Source of the DNA: Isochrysis galbana
Lineage: Eukaryota > Haptophyta > Isochrysidales > Isochrysidaceae
Direction: 5' to 3'
NCBI GenBank assembly: GCA_018136815.1
Contig: CM030941.1
Span: 3,251,800 to 3,315,799, forward strand
DNA: 64,000 nucleotides
Shown here piece after piece: positions 19,843 through 29,862 of this stretch; position 1 is the first letter of the stretch; the number at the start of each line of letters is the position of its first letter. The notes under the pieces were generated by a model. It was not told the origin of the DNA. It searched no databases and was given only the letters and a program-made list of their open reading frames with translations. The translations under genes and the position numbers were made by a program.

Positions 19843-19952
19843 TGAGTTTCGCATACGGGCCATTTTGGGGCCCAAGTTTCGCGAAAGTTTCACGGCCAAA
19901 AAAGTGACCCAAGTTTCGCAATGAGCTTTCGCGAAACTCTCACCTGGCCCTA
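19843..19952. mobile_element. Putative hAT-type element end with subterminal repeats
   Basis: Read on the minus strand the segment starts TAGGGCCAGGTGAGAGTTTC at 19952. It then contains several copies of GAAACTT and CGCGAAA in both orientations, the usual look of a transposase-binding terminus. A similar terminus starting TAGGGCCAGGTCAATAC lies at about 62884. It abuts, and seems to interrupt, the LINE ORF1 fragment at 19950-20117. The opposite end was not found. Confidence 0.4.
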
Positions 19953-20140
19953 CTTGTGGTGCTGCTGAGGCGGCGAGGGCGGGGGGATCATGTTGACGTC
20001 GGTGTCGGGTGGTGCTGAGGCCTGCGAGCGCTTGGGCTCCGGCGGCCTGGGGCGGCCCCGTTGGGGCGTCGTGGCGGCGGGGGGCTGGGAAGTGGGAGCG
20101 GTCGGCGCGCGCTCCATCGTTGAAACTATAACAATAGTTT
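19950..20140 (-). mobile_element. LINE 5'-end fragment (hairpin plus ORF1 N-terminus)
   Basis: The ATG at 20117 opens a 55-codon frame beginning MERAPTAP, rich in Pro and ending at TAG at 19950-19952. It is closely similar to the start of the ORF at 24846 and shares the MERAP start with the elements at 26412 and 44082. Five bases upstream lies a perfect inverted repeat AAACTAT-(4 nt)-ATAGTTT (20123-20140). The fragment is cut where the TAGGGCCAGG terminus begins. Confidence 0.6.
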
Positions 20141-20845
20141 TTGAAGACTAAGTATAAAGCTAGTTATGATTAAGCAAATAGAGGTATATTCAGAGGCATG
20201 CGCGTGGGCATAGCTACGCAAGCGCGATCATGGGACTCGCAGTATTCAAACCACAACGTGGAGCTACCGCACTTTCTCTCCACACCCGAATGTGCATGTC
20301 ACCGTCTCTCAGTGGCCCAAGCCGTTGCTGCCCCAATTCTCCTTGCATGACTATGGTCAAGGAGCTTGTGGCAGCATAGCCGCTTGCCTCAGGGAGTGGT
20401 CGTGACAGCTGGCGCTCGACGGCATTGGTCTCCTTCTCCGCAAGGGGTGGACGGACGCTCGAGTCTGCTTATATTGAAACACGTACGAGGAGTACCCGGA
20501 GAGCTGTGGCGCAACTCTGCAACCCAAGGCGTTGAGGGCAGTAGAATCATGCGTAAGCGGCCACAAAGGTGCGGCGGCTAGAGGTTCGAGTAGTTATGGG
20601 GAAGCACACATTCGTCACACGGCGATGACGCATTCGAGGGCGGCGCTGCACAGGGGCTTCCGATATTGCATGGACCGTATCGTTGGGAGAGGTCACTGGG
20701 GCATGCCAGGTCAACGCACAACACTCAGGACGGAATAGAATGAAGAGCATCATCTAAAAAGCGGATCGGCTTCGACACGAGGTGGCGCCTTCGTCTCCAT
20801 GCCCTGTGCCAATTGGGGGATGGGAAGGTCACGGCGAAGCGCCGT

Positions 20846-22465
20846 CTAGCCTATGGGGCGGACGGCCGACTGTGCGTCATCACCGCTCCCACCACCTCGA
20901 GGGAGGCGGAGCGCAAACGGGCGCAGAGGCGAGCATCCGGCCGGTGCGAAGGCCGTATGTGCGAGGCGCGCTCGGCAAGCGGCAGCGGGGCCGTGCTCTG
21001 TGACAGCTGGAGCGGCGCGGCGGGCAGCCACGTTGTGTGCGCCGGTGGCGTGGAATACTTCTCGCAAGGGCCGCAAGGCAGCTGTGGGGCCCAGGTGTCC
21101 GTCTGCTCGGCACTCACCGGTGATGCGGCCCCTGCGAGCATCGGGTGGCGCAAGGGCCACATGGGTGGAGGCTGCGCTGAACCGTTCGGCGGCAGCGGTT
21201 GCTGCGGCAGCCGCTGCTATCGCCGCTGCGGCGGCCGATCGAGCCGGCCTATGCCGCAGCGACTCGTCGGGGACCGCAGCAGGCCACGCGTCAGGAGCGC
21301 CGGCGCAGCAGCGCGCGCCCCTCTCCCCCGCCACGCTGGCCAACGGCTGCGGAGTGACACGACACCAGTAGTTGCCGTCCTCCACACTTGGCGACAGGAG
21401 CGGCTGAGTGCCCTCAACCTCGCTCTGAATGTGTGCAGTGAGCTGCGAGTCCAGGTGGAGGCCCGTGGCCCTATGCGCAGGCGCGCACGAGAGCGCCGAC
21501 ATCTGGCCGCCTGAGCCTTCGCTTTGATGCGAGACTAGCCGAAGGTAGCGGTTGCGCACCGCGTTGACCGAGCGGCCGGGCAATGCCTCACCGATGACTT
21601 GCCACTTGAAGCCGTGGTTGAGCACGCCCTGCATGATAGAGTCATCCTCGGACGCCGTCCACATGTCACCGCGCTTCGAGGTGGCGGGCTCATCGGGCGC
21701 TAGCACGCTGCCTGAGGCGTCCACCTCGGCCTTCTTCTTCTGCAGCCGGATGTACCGGTTGCGCACTGCATCGTCTGAGTGTCGGCGGGCGGAACGAGCG
21801 GGTGGCGTGGGTGCGGGTGCAGAGGTGTGCCGAGGGTGGACCTTGGGGGTGTGTGGCCGGTGGGGGGGGGGGGGGGGAGCTTGGGGGGGGGGGGACCTGC
21901 GCCGCCGCTGGTGCCGCACGCCGCGCGTTCAGGCTGATGCGGTGCTGGGGCTCCATGTTGAGCCATCGGTATGCGCACCCGTGCGGTTGTACAGCTGCGC
22001 GGCGATGAGAGACCACTTGCAGCCACACTGCTGCACCATGGTGAGGATTGTCGAGTCCTCTTGCCGCGTCCAACCCTGCTTGGGCTGGCCACGCTCGCTC
22101 CGCCGCCGCTTGGGTTCGGGCGGCGCGATCCCCCCCGCACATAGCAGCGGCGGCATCACCTCTGCCTTGCTGCGCCAGAAGCGGCTCACCTCAGGCGTGT
22201 CGACGAGGCAATCCTCCATTCGCGTACTGGGCGCACCTCCCTCGGCGCCAGCGGCGCCGTCGGAGGCATACCTGGCGATGGTGTGGCCCGCGGCGAGGAG
22301 CGCGCACGATGCAGCCGCGGCCGTCGCGCGGATCTGTGCTGGCGTCGGCCGTGCGGCTGAAGAGGACGAGGGCCGCGCTCCCAGAACTGAAGAGGAGGAG
22401 GGCCGCGCTCCCAGAGCACAGAGCACTGAGGCGGCGTCGGCGGGCGAGTGGTGGATTGGCTCCAT
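20846..22465 (-). CDS. Two-repeat Myb/SANT DNA-binding protein
   Basis: Two exons: 22465-21979 and 21774-20846, with an intron of 204 bp (21775-21978, GT...CAG) that contains long G runs. Splicing joins ...LYNRT to DDAVRNRYIRLQ across a split GAC codon, giving a textbook first Myb helix-turn-helix. The product is about 471 residues. Repeat 1 (W-T-x-x-E-D ... KWSLIA ... NRTDDAVRNRY) is followed by repeat 2 (MWTASEDDSI ... KWQVIGEAL ... VRNRYLRL). A basic KRRR precedes repeat 1, and an Ala-rich, low-complexity C-terminus follows. It is probably a nuclear transcription regulator; targets are unknown. The start at 22465 was chosen because upstream in-frame Met codons lie in GA/AGCG repeats. Confidence 0.75.
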
Positions 22466-22489
22466 TGGCAACCCTGCCTGCTCGCTGCC

Positions 22490-22860
22490 AAGCTGCCTCT
22501 CTCTCTCGCTTGCTCGCTCGCTCGCTCGCTCGCTCGCTCTCGCTCCCCCTCCCCCTACTCCTCCCTCCCTCTCTCCCCCTCTCCCTCTCTCTCTCTCTCT
22601 CCCCGCACGTGCGCGGGGCGCCAGCGAGCCCTGCGCACTGATGGTCACACCAGGGAAAGCCACGCAGAGTTTATTCGTCTGACACGGCCGATTTCTTCTC
22701 TCTCCACAGGTGCCGCCGTTGGGTGACTGACCCTTCCACTCCATCCACTCTCTCTCTCTCCGCACGCCGTGGTCTCTCTCTTCTCTTCTCTCTCTCCCTC
22801 TCTCTCTCTCTTCCCTCTCTTCTCTTCTCTCTTTCCATCTATCTCTCTCTTCTCTCTCTT

Positions 22861-22932
<72 letters not shown>

Positions 22933-23460
22933 CTTCCGAGGCTCTGTTGTACTTTGACCTCTCGACACCGGCGGCTCTCCACTGGTCGATATCTCTCTCC
23001 CTCTCTCCCCCTCTCTCTTCCCCTCTCTCCCGTCTCTCTTCTCCTCTCTCTTCTTCTCTCTCCCTGCCTCTCTTCTCCTCTCTCGCTTCTCTCTTCTTCT
23101 CTCTCTCCCCCCTCTCTCTTCTTCTCTCTCCCCTTCACCTACCTACCAAGCCCCCAAACCGCAGCTGGACTACAGCAACAAGGGCCGACCGATCACCGCA
23201 GGCAGGCGAGAGAGAAGAGAATGGTGGAGGGATGAGAGAGGAAGAGGGAGGGAGGGAGAGGGGGAGGAAGAGGGAAGGACCGTGAGAGAAGAGAGAAGAG
23301 AGAGGAGAGAGGAGAGAGAAGAGAGAGAGAGAGAAGAGAGAGAAGAGAGAGAGAGAAGAGAGAAGAGAGAGGGAGGGAGGGAGGGAGGGAGGGAGAGAGA
23401 GAGAGAGAGCGAGAGAGAGGGAGAGAGAGTAGGGGGAAAGGTTAGGGGAAGGTGGGGGAG
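22490..23460. repeat. CT-rich tract (22490-23140) followed by GA-rich tract (23200-23460)
   Basis: Long CTCT/TCTC microsatellite-like sequence on the plus strand switches to GAGA sequence at about 23200. ORFs within it are low-complexity Ser/Leu or Arg/Glu and are not counted. It lies just upstream of the Myb gene. Confidence 0.85.
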
Positions 23461-23790
23461 AGGGCGGGCGGGGCGCTGCGCTGAGCGGTCGGAGGCGGCG
23501 GGACCTCTGGACCGGTCAAAAAGACCTCCCCCCCCCGCCCTCCCCCTTCCCCCCCCTCCCCAGCTTACAACTTACAAGGCACAAGCCTGTATCACATGCA
23601 ATAATAATAAATAATGTTATATCCTAGCCAACTACAACTAGCCAACCCCACTAGCTAATTGGACATAACATTTAAGTCCCGGAATTCCGCCATGCCTGAC
23701 GGGCCAGGTGTCCGAGTGATACCGGGGGGTGGGGGCACTGCTCCCTCCCCTCTCCCCTCCATATTCCATATTTGTCCTCCCCCCAGTGCA

Positions 23791-24297
23791 CGCACCGCCA
23801 TAGATGGGGTAACAGCTTATCAGCTCTCAAGGTTATGGAGCTATCACTAATATCAGCACTAATATCAGCTCTCATGAGAGTTGTCCCAACCAACAACAAA
23901 ACTCCCCTGTGCGCGCGCACGACGCGTGTGTTGATTTACGCTCTTCACACTCCACACACAAACTCTCTCTCTCTCCTCTAGCGTAGATTGGTACTACTAG
24001 TTGGATGAACCTATCGCATCTTAGAGATTGAGGATAGATAGAGCGTAGCAACCAAGAAGCCGACCGACGGAGGCTACTACGTATGTATGTATGAAGTATC
24101 GATGTTGATGGAGGATGGAGGGGGGCGAGGCGACGATTCTAATAGTAAAAGGAGTCACAGTAGTAGTAGTAGTAGTAGATCAGCCCCTTTAAGATTAGTC
24201 TAGCAACCGACAACTAATATCAGTGATTTGGCAGTTTGGAGCTATTACTCTTACTGAGAGCTCATAACAGTACTCTTACCCCATCTATGCGCACCGC
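23791..24297. mobile_element. MITE-like element 1 with 8-bp target-site duplication
   Basis: The 491-bp core (23799-24289) starts CATAGATGGGGTAA and ends with its exact reverse complement; inverted similarity continues imperfectly for several tens of bases inside. Directly outside both ends stands CGCACCGC (23791-23798 and 24290-24297). The interior is AT-richer and non-coding. It has a doubled CACTAATATCAG near the left end and its counterpart near the right end. An 8-bp duplication fits a hAT-type non-autonomous element. Confidence 0.8.
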
Positions 24298-24582
24298 CGA
24301 CCCCGCGCCCGCGCACCCGCGCTCCCCAGTGCGTCCTCTCCTCGAGCTCGAGTCCACGCTGGGGGAAAGCCCCTTTCGGGTAAAAACAACGCAGGGGGGG
24401 GGGGGGCACTCGTGAGATAGGAGCCTATCACCGATGGGTCCCTTGTCTCTTGCTCTTGCCCCCCTTTCCCCTTTCCCCCTTTGACCTCTCTTTACTTCCT
24501 AAGTCCAAATAGGCGACGGGCCCCTCTCTTCTTTTCTCTTTTCTCTCCTTCTCAACCCCCCTCCTGCGCGTATCCCGTTACG

Positions 24583-24880
24583 TTAGTTACCTGTACCTGT
24601 TGGCAGACTGGTGGAGACAGGCGGCAGAGCCAAAGGCTGGCTATGTGGGTCTGCAGGGAACAGGGCTCTCCCTGTTCCCTGCTTCTGAGCCTGGTGGGGC
24701 GGCGAGGGCGGAAGAATCATGTCGACGTCGCTGTCTGTCAGGGGGGCGGCCTGTGAGCGCTTCGGCTCCGGCGGCTTGGGGCGGCCCGTGTGGGGCGTCG
24801 TGACAGCGGGGGGCTGGGGATTAGGAGCGGTCGGCGCGCGCTCCATCGCTCGAACTATGAACTATAACGACAATAGTTGA
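24583..24880 (-). mobile_element. LINE 5'-end fragment (ORF1 N-terminus)
   Basis: An 87-codon frame from 24846 begins MERAPTAP and is closely similar over its first 50 residues to the frame at 20117, then diverges. An inverted repeat AACTAT...ATAGTT (24860-24878, 7-nt loop) lies just upstream of the ATG. No RT or endonuclease follows. It probably represents a LINE 5' end with the body deleted. Confidence 0.55.
24653..24682. repeat. Perfect 13-bp stem hairpin
   Basis: GCAGGGAACAGGG at 24653-24665 is followed by a 4-base loop and its exact reverse complement at 24670-24682. It lies inside the LINE ORF1 fragment. Its role is unknown. Confidence 0.7.
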
Positions 24881-24889
24881 AGGGGGGGC

Positions 24890-26386
24890 TTGTGTGGAGA
24901 GGTCTATGGCCCCTCCCATGGCCTCACTGGGTCACTCCCACTTGGGTCTGCCCCCTTCGCCGGCCTGGCGGCCAATCCTTCGCGCTCGCGCGCGCTCGCT
25001 GAGCCGCTGCGGCTGGAACTGGAACCCTTCCCCTACTCACCAACCAGATCGTATGTCTGGTCCGATGGAGTGGGGTGTGGGGGGGGCATGTGAGGCCACC
25101 CTGTCAGAGCAAGGCTGATCTCACTCTTGGAGATTGCCTGCGAGGGCGCGCCGGCAGCTAGCGCGGAACGCGGTTCTTGTGGGGAGCTCATGGAGCTTTC
25201 CTCGGGGGTGACTACGGGCATGGTGATCGACGCACGACGCACGACGCACGCACGGAGCACGGAGGGCGCGGAAGTGCGGAAGGAGGCTTGTGGGAGGTGG
25301 TGGCAGGCGACTGGGGGTGGCTCAGGCGCGTGCTTGACTTGTATTGACTCGTTGACTCGGGGTGATTTCCGTCATTCGCTATCTGGCATACCTCCATATC
25401 CTCACCCCTCATGGGCTGATGGAGACTCCTTCCCCACCTCAATCAAGAGGGGGCTTTGGAAAGAAATTGAAATGTCTTGGGCAATGTGGCTCCTCGACCG
25501 TGGGAAATACAACTCTCCGAATTGCCGCCGCCGCCGTCGTCGCTTCGCTGTCGAGTCGAGCGTGGCCGGAGGGCTCTGAGCCACTCCGTCGCGAGCAGCA
25601 CCGGCGGCTAGCGCGGCGCTTTGGCCCTCCTCCCCACCGGGAGTCGGGTGAATGAAATTCTAGACTGGGTCGGGCAACCCCATTTGGGTGTCTGGACGGG
25701 GGACGAACGGCGAACGAAGGGCGGTGGGGCGGCGAGGCGCTCCTAGTGGCCCTAGAGTGTTGGATTGTAAGAGATTGTTAGACCTACAAAGAACTCTTCC
25801 CTCAGGGAGGGAGCCTAGGCTGCTAGAGTGCAGCGACGCAGCGAACAACGACGGACAACGAAGCTGAGGACAACAGGATACACCGCCTCACGAACACACC
25901 GGAATCATTCACCCAAACCAAGCAAAACATCAAGCAACCGCAACCGCGACCCCAAATCACCGATAACCCAAACACGTCGCGAGAGACGGAGAGAGAGAGC
26001 GAGAGAGAGAGAGAGAGAGACTCCGCAGCGACGGCCGGAGCGTGTCTCCGTTGTAACTTCCCACGTAGCGGAGAGTCCGAAGGGGAGCGTCATGTCGCGC
26101 GACCGCGGCGATCACTTCGGATATAGATCGCAACGAGATACGAGATATCTTCACGACGGAAGAAATCTTGCCGTTGAGCGTGAACCTTCTAGACGCTTCT
26201 AACGAACAACCCTGAGTAGCAACCAAGGGGAAGAAACACCAAAGGGGCCAAGGGCTTGCATGTAACTTGCATCAAGGGGAAAGATTCCCTCACCTAAGAA
26301 ACGAACCTACACCGATCTCCAAGGGGCCCTGATGGGACAACAGGTACAAGGTCAACAGGTTTCGGGGGCCTCTTCCTATTAAGAGG
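24890..26386. other. Intergenic, no supported gene
   Basis: Mixed sequence with a short GA microsatellite at 25980-26020. No open frame in it shows recognisable motifs. The right part (25860-26386) directly precedes LINE copy 1 and could be the insertion target or another element. Confidence 0.4.
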
Positions 26387-26411
26387 CAACTATCAGTAAA
26401 CTGATAGGGTC

Positions 26412-27068
26412 ATGGAGCGCGCGCCGCCGCCCGCTCTCGCTGCCGCCCCCAGGGTGAAACTGATACCGGACACGACCGAGACGCTAATAGAGGGCAGATG
26501 CCTGCGAGCTAGATGCGTGATAGATTCTAAAGAACTGGAAATAATATCCGTATACTTAAGCGCCATACCTAGCATAAGAACCACCCAGATAGATACATTA
26601 AAAGCGATCCCGCTAGGTAGAGAACGCGACACCCTTGTGGGAGGCGACTTTAACTGCGTAGAGAACGTGGAAACGGACACAAGGAAAGCGGAGGATAGAG
26701 AAGGATACGGAAACGCCCACGGCCCCAAACTAAGGTCCGCGATGAACGCGCTGGGGCTAATCGACGCATACACCCTAGTCAACGGAAACACGAGAGGAGG
26801 TTTTACCAGACTCTCGGGGACTATCCATACGAGGATAGACAGAATATACACACCCATCACGTGCTCCAATATTAACTGGCAAACCATCGGCCCGCACCCG
26901 GCGCTCTTTACAGGAAAGGGCGCCTCAGACCACCTCCCAGTAGTGGGCACATTCGAAGTCGTCGGGTATAAAACGGGGCGCACGTACGACGTGCGGATGA
27001 ACAGCGAACTGTTCGACTCGGAAGAGGCCCGAAGGGTTGTACCACGGACGGAAAGCGTAGACGCCTAA
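26412..27068 (+). pseudogene. LINE copy 1 ORF: 5' leader fused to APE-type endonuclease domain
   Basis: The 218-residue frame fuses the MERAPPPALAAAP leader directly to an endonuclease/exonuclease/phosphatase-fold domain. Expected catalytic blocks are present (GGDFNCVEN, an Asn/Thr-Arg-Ile-Asp region, GASDHLPV). In autonomous LINEs this domain nicks the target DNA. Here it is followed by an out-of-frame junction, so no functional polyprotein can be made from this copy. Confidence 0.75.
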
Positions 27069-27148
27069 CGGGGCCCGAGAATTGGAAACGGCGGCTACCG
27101 ACACCCGACAACACGTGGGAGCACCTAGCCACAATATATACATCCCCG

Positions 27149-27769
27149 ATGATGACGGCGAGAGATACACACCTCCACTTCAAGCACCTAACCCACAGAA
27201 GGATAGGCACATACAACCGGTTCGCGGATAGGGACAAAACCTGCCGCATGTGCAAAGCGTCTAACGAATCTTCCACCCACTTGGGAGAATGCCCGAGGGT
27301 AGTCAAGATTTTCGAAACGCTCGACAAACTGGCAAGGTACACCCCCCGAAGTGGTAGAAGCAGGGAAGAGGTAATCATAGACAACCTTTTCATGCACCCC
27401 CGGGGGGAAACACCGCGATCGCTCACCATACTCTACACTCTAGCGTGGAGATATATTTTGACGGACTTTTACAGGATACACTACGATGGCATTGAATTCT
27501 CGGAGGAATCAGTGTTGATAAGAACGATAGATAGATACACGACGCTAAGCAAGGCACTACTTTTTGCGAGTACAGCAGACTCGGCTAGGACCGCCCAAGC
27601 AGGCATGGGCAGACAGCCGAAGAAAAGGATCGACATGAACGATGTATACCCTATATTCACACTAGGTGCAAGAGGTAAGCTAGAACCAAGTCTAGAGTTA
27701 CAAGCCCTGACCACCAAGTTGGGGGTGGCATATATAACTGCCGAGAGACCCGAACCAGAACAAGACTAA
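27149..27769 (+). pseudogene. LINE copy 1: C-terminal zinc-finger domain ORF
   Basis: 206 residues, strongly similar to the C-terminal part of the ORF at 41908-42975 (TARDTHLHFKH, HRRxGTYNRF, ESSTHLGEC, AWRYI, TDFYRIHYD, ARTAQAGMGRQPKKRID). The CxxC...HxxxC finger resembles the zf-RVT motif at the end of LINE polyproteins. The same frame is open upstream to about 27035, where the deletion junction lies. Confidence 0.75.
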
Positions 27770-28094
27770 GACGTGATACACCTCGACGGGACATAAATCC
27801 ACCGAAACGCGATAGCGGCCAGCGAGGGCGAGAAAGAGACGAGCGCGCCCGCGACCCGACAGACACACAACGACAACTAACCAATAACAGGCCTGCCCGG
27901 AACCCGCGCTCTGAACCAGGCTCGTGGTAGCGCACCCGAGCCGAACCCCGGATACCGAAGACAAAGGAATGAAGGGGAGAAGGGGAGGAGGTGGAGGAAA
28001 GGGAAATTAAGGGCGGTGGTGTCAGGGATGGGGAAGTACCCTAGGTTAGTAGGTGTGTAGCCCAGAATCTTCAGATGTTTTTTTTTTTTTTTTT

Positions 28095-28194
28095 NNNNNN
28101 NNNNNNNNNNNNNNNNNNNNNNNNNNNNNNNNNNNNNNNNNNNNNNNNNNNNNNNNNNNNNNNNNNNNNNNNNNNNNNNNNNNNNNNNNNNNNN
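28095..28194. other. Assembly gap (100 N)
   Basis: Exactly 100 N directly after a T homopolymer. True length unknown. Confidence 0.99.
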
Positions 28195-28272
28195 ATGCCC
28201 GACACTCGCCGGCTGATGGGGCGCTCATTTCCATCCAGCTGTTGCACGTGCCACTGTCACGCAACACATCTG

Positions 28273-28833
28273 TCACAAGTAGCCTTGACGCTCGAGGACG
28301 CGCAGCCCATACATCAGGAACAGCGTCATAGCAACGTCGGTAAGCGCGTCGCCACTCTTGAAGGACCCATCACCAGCATTCCATCCGGCCGCAAACTTGA
28401 GCGCCTGCGCCGCCGGCGCTGCGAGCGCCCACGTCAGAAGGATCCTGGGCGGATCGTACCTCGCCCCGTCCTTCTCGAGCACTCCCGTCAATAGCGCCGC
28501 GAGTACCCATGTGGCTGCGAGGGCGGACGCGCCACCCAGCGCTGAGGAGAGCGCTGGAAGATCGAAGCCCAGCTGGTCGAGCCGCTTCCACGGCAGCCCG
28601 CTCACCTGGTAGCGGTAGGCAGCCGAGCGGAAGACGGTCGACCATCCATAGTACCACAGCAGCACCGTTGCGTCTGGCTCAAGGCCTGCAGGTGGCTGCC
28701 AGCCGCGCAGCGGATCAGAGAACGCGGAAGCCAGCGAGCGTGCTGGTGCGCCGCGTGGCCAGAGGGGCTGGCGTGGTGCCCAGCCCGCACAGCCGCCGAG
28801 GGTCATGCAGAGAAGTAGTGCGATGCGGCCCAT
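28273..28833 (-). CDS. Putative plastid-targeted membrane protein, DUF3054-like
   Basis: 186 residues, complete. The N-terminus (MGRIALLLCMTLGGCAGWAP) looks like a signal peptide followed by an Arg/Pro-rich stretch, as expected for a secondary-plastid bipartite leader. The C-terminal half has two or three hydrophobic segments around GASALAATWVLAALLTG, ILLTWALAAPAAQALK and DVAMTLFLMYGLRVLE. The spacing of these segments is reminiscent of DUF3054 membrane proteins of cyanobacteria and plastids; that assignment is from memory and tentative. A CT tract on the coding strand lies just upstream. The reaction or role is unknown. Confidence 0.6.
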   Translation of the reverse strand: MGRIALLLCMTLGGCAGWAPRQPLWPRGAPARSLASAFSDPLRGWQPPAGLEPDATVLLWYYGWSTVFRSAAYRYQVSGLPWKRLDQLGFDLPALSSALGGASALAATWVLAALLTGVLEKDGARYDPPRILLTWALAAPAAQALKFAAGWNAGDGSFKSGDALTDVAMTLFLMYGLRVLERQGYL

Positions 28834-28837
28834 CGAG

Positions 28838-29000
28838 GAGAGGGAGGGAGAGGAAGGGAAAGACAGGGGAGGGAGAGGGAGAGGGAGGAGAAGGGGAGAA
28901 GGGGTAAAGGGGGAGAGGGGAAGGGGAAGAGGACGGGGGAGAGGGGAAGGGGGAAGGGGGAGAGGGGGAGAGGGGGAGGGAGGAGGAGTGGGAGTGGTGG
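28838..29000. repeat. Polypurine tract upstream of the 28273-28833 gene
   Basis: GGGAGA-type purine run on the plus strand, that is, polypyrimidine on the coding strand of the gene to its left. Confidence 0.8.
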
Positions 29001-29271
29001 CGTTAGAATGTTCTCCATAGTTCCGTAGAGGAGGAGTAAGAGAGTAAGATTAAAGTACTATCTTATACACTAGAGTGTAGTAGGAAGTAATTTGGATTTG
29101 GAAACCGACCGATCTCTTCTTCTCGTCCGTTGTCGTTGGCGGGTCGCTAGCCCATGCGCTACAACTCTGTCCGTTTTCGCTCTTGCCGTGGAGGCTGGAG
29201 CCTCGTGCGCGTGCCCTTCAACCTTCAACTTCCCCGAGCCCCGAGCCCCCATGGCCCATGGCCCATGGTAG

Positions 29272-29378
29272 CCCGGTCACTCACTCATTTTAACCAGTAT
29301 TTCCCACCTCCCCTGGGTGTCCAAGGCTTCCGCAGGGTCCCCCCCTACCTGCCCCAGCAACTCCCTCCCCCCTCCGAA
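29272..29378 (+). repeat. Interspersed repeat A, partial copy
   Basis: GTCACTCACTCATTTTAACC, then a stretch including GGTGTCCAAGG and GCAGGGTCCCCCC, matches the reverse complement of 36190-36310 and of 36420-36600. Confidence 0.6.
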
Positions 29379-29567
29379 TAAAAAATAATTACAACTGGGA
29401 ATATCGGCGGCTGCACTGAGCCGCGGGCCGATGCCGCACGCCGACGCAGGTGAAGACGCAGGTGAAGATGTCCCAGCAGGCCCTGCCGAGACCCCGGCAG
29501 AGCCCGGGGGCGGGCGGGCGGGTCATCTGAGCGCCCCGGCTTGCATTAATGGTCATGTCTCGGGCCT

Positions 29568-29862
29568 AGGCTCCTTCAGACGGCGAAGGGGTAGCGTTGC
29601 GCACTCCCGGGGTTGCTGGAGTGCTGCAGCGGCAAACTGCGAGGATGCTGCTGAGGCCGTAGAGGTCGCCAGTCGAGCGCCCGAAGTCAGTGGTGTTGCA
29701 GATTTGGCAACCAATGGTGAGTCAGGCGCTCTCCGGCTGGGCTCCTTCAGAAGGCGAAGGCTTAGCGTCACGCATTCCCAGTGTTGCGGGAGTGGTGCAG
29801 CTTGCGAGAGTGCTGCAGCGACGAACGGCCCGGATGCTGCCGGGGCAGCAGAGGTGGCCCTT
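29568..29862 (+). repeat. Tandem duplication at the 5' side of the 2OG-oxygenase-like gene
   Basis: Two roughly 120-bp units (starting at about 29568 and 29738) share GGCTCCTTCAGA.GGCGAAGG, GTTGC.GGAGTG and ACGG/ACTGC.AGGATGCTGC blocks. The second unit is open in the frame of the downstream gene; the first has a stop in that frame but is open in another. Confidence 0.65.

Larger units (their letters stand above)
26387..28094 (+). mobile_element. LINE copy 1 (family 1): endonuclease and C-terminal finger, RT missing
   Basis: The 5' end matches copy 2 (CAACTATCAG..., hairpin CTATCAG-TAAA-CTGATAG at 26390-26407, then the ATG at 26412 starting MERAPPPALAAA). After about 13 codons the frame enters an apurinic-type endonuclease domain: GGDFNC at about 26643, an RIDRIY block, and SDHLPV at about 26930. 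It stops at 27068. The C-terminal finger domain (27149-27769, CRMC...ESSTHLGEC) continues in another frame. The junction near 27030 lacks the entire reverse transcriptase. The sense strand ends ...CAGATG followed by 16 T at 28079-28094, where the N gap begins. Target duplication cannot be tested because the 3' flank is in the gap. Confidence 0.75.

Noticed and set aside
22645-23285. Ser/Leu-rich and Arg/Glu-rich ORFs
   Set aside because: Pure CT/GA repeat translations. The hydrophobic runs are not credible membrane segments.
28053-28494. ORFs running through the N gap at 28095-28194
   Set aside because: They translate unknown bases; frame continuity across a gap of arbitrary length is meaningless.
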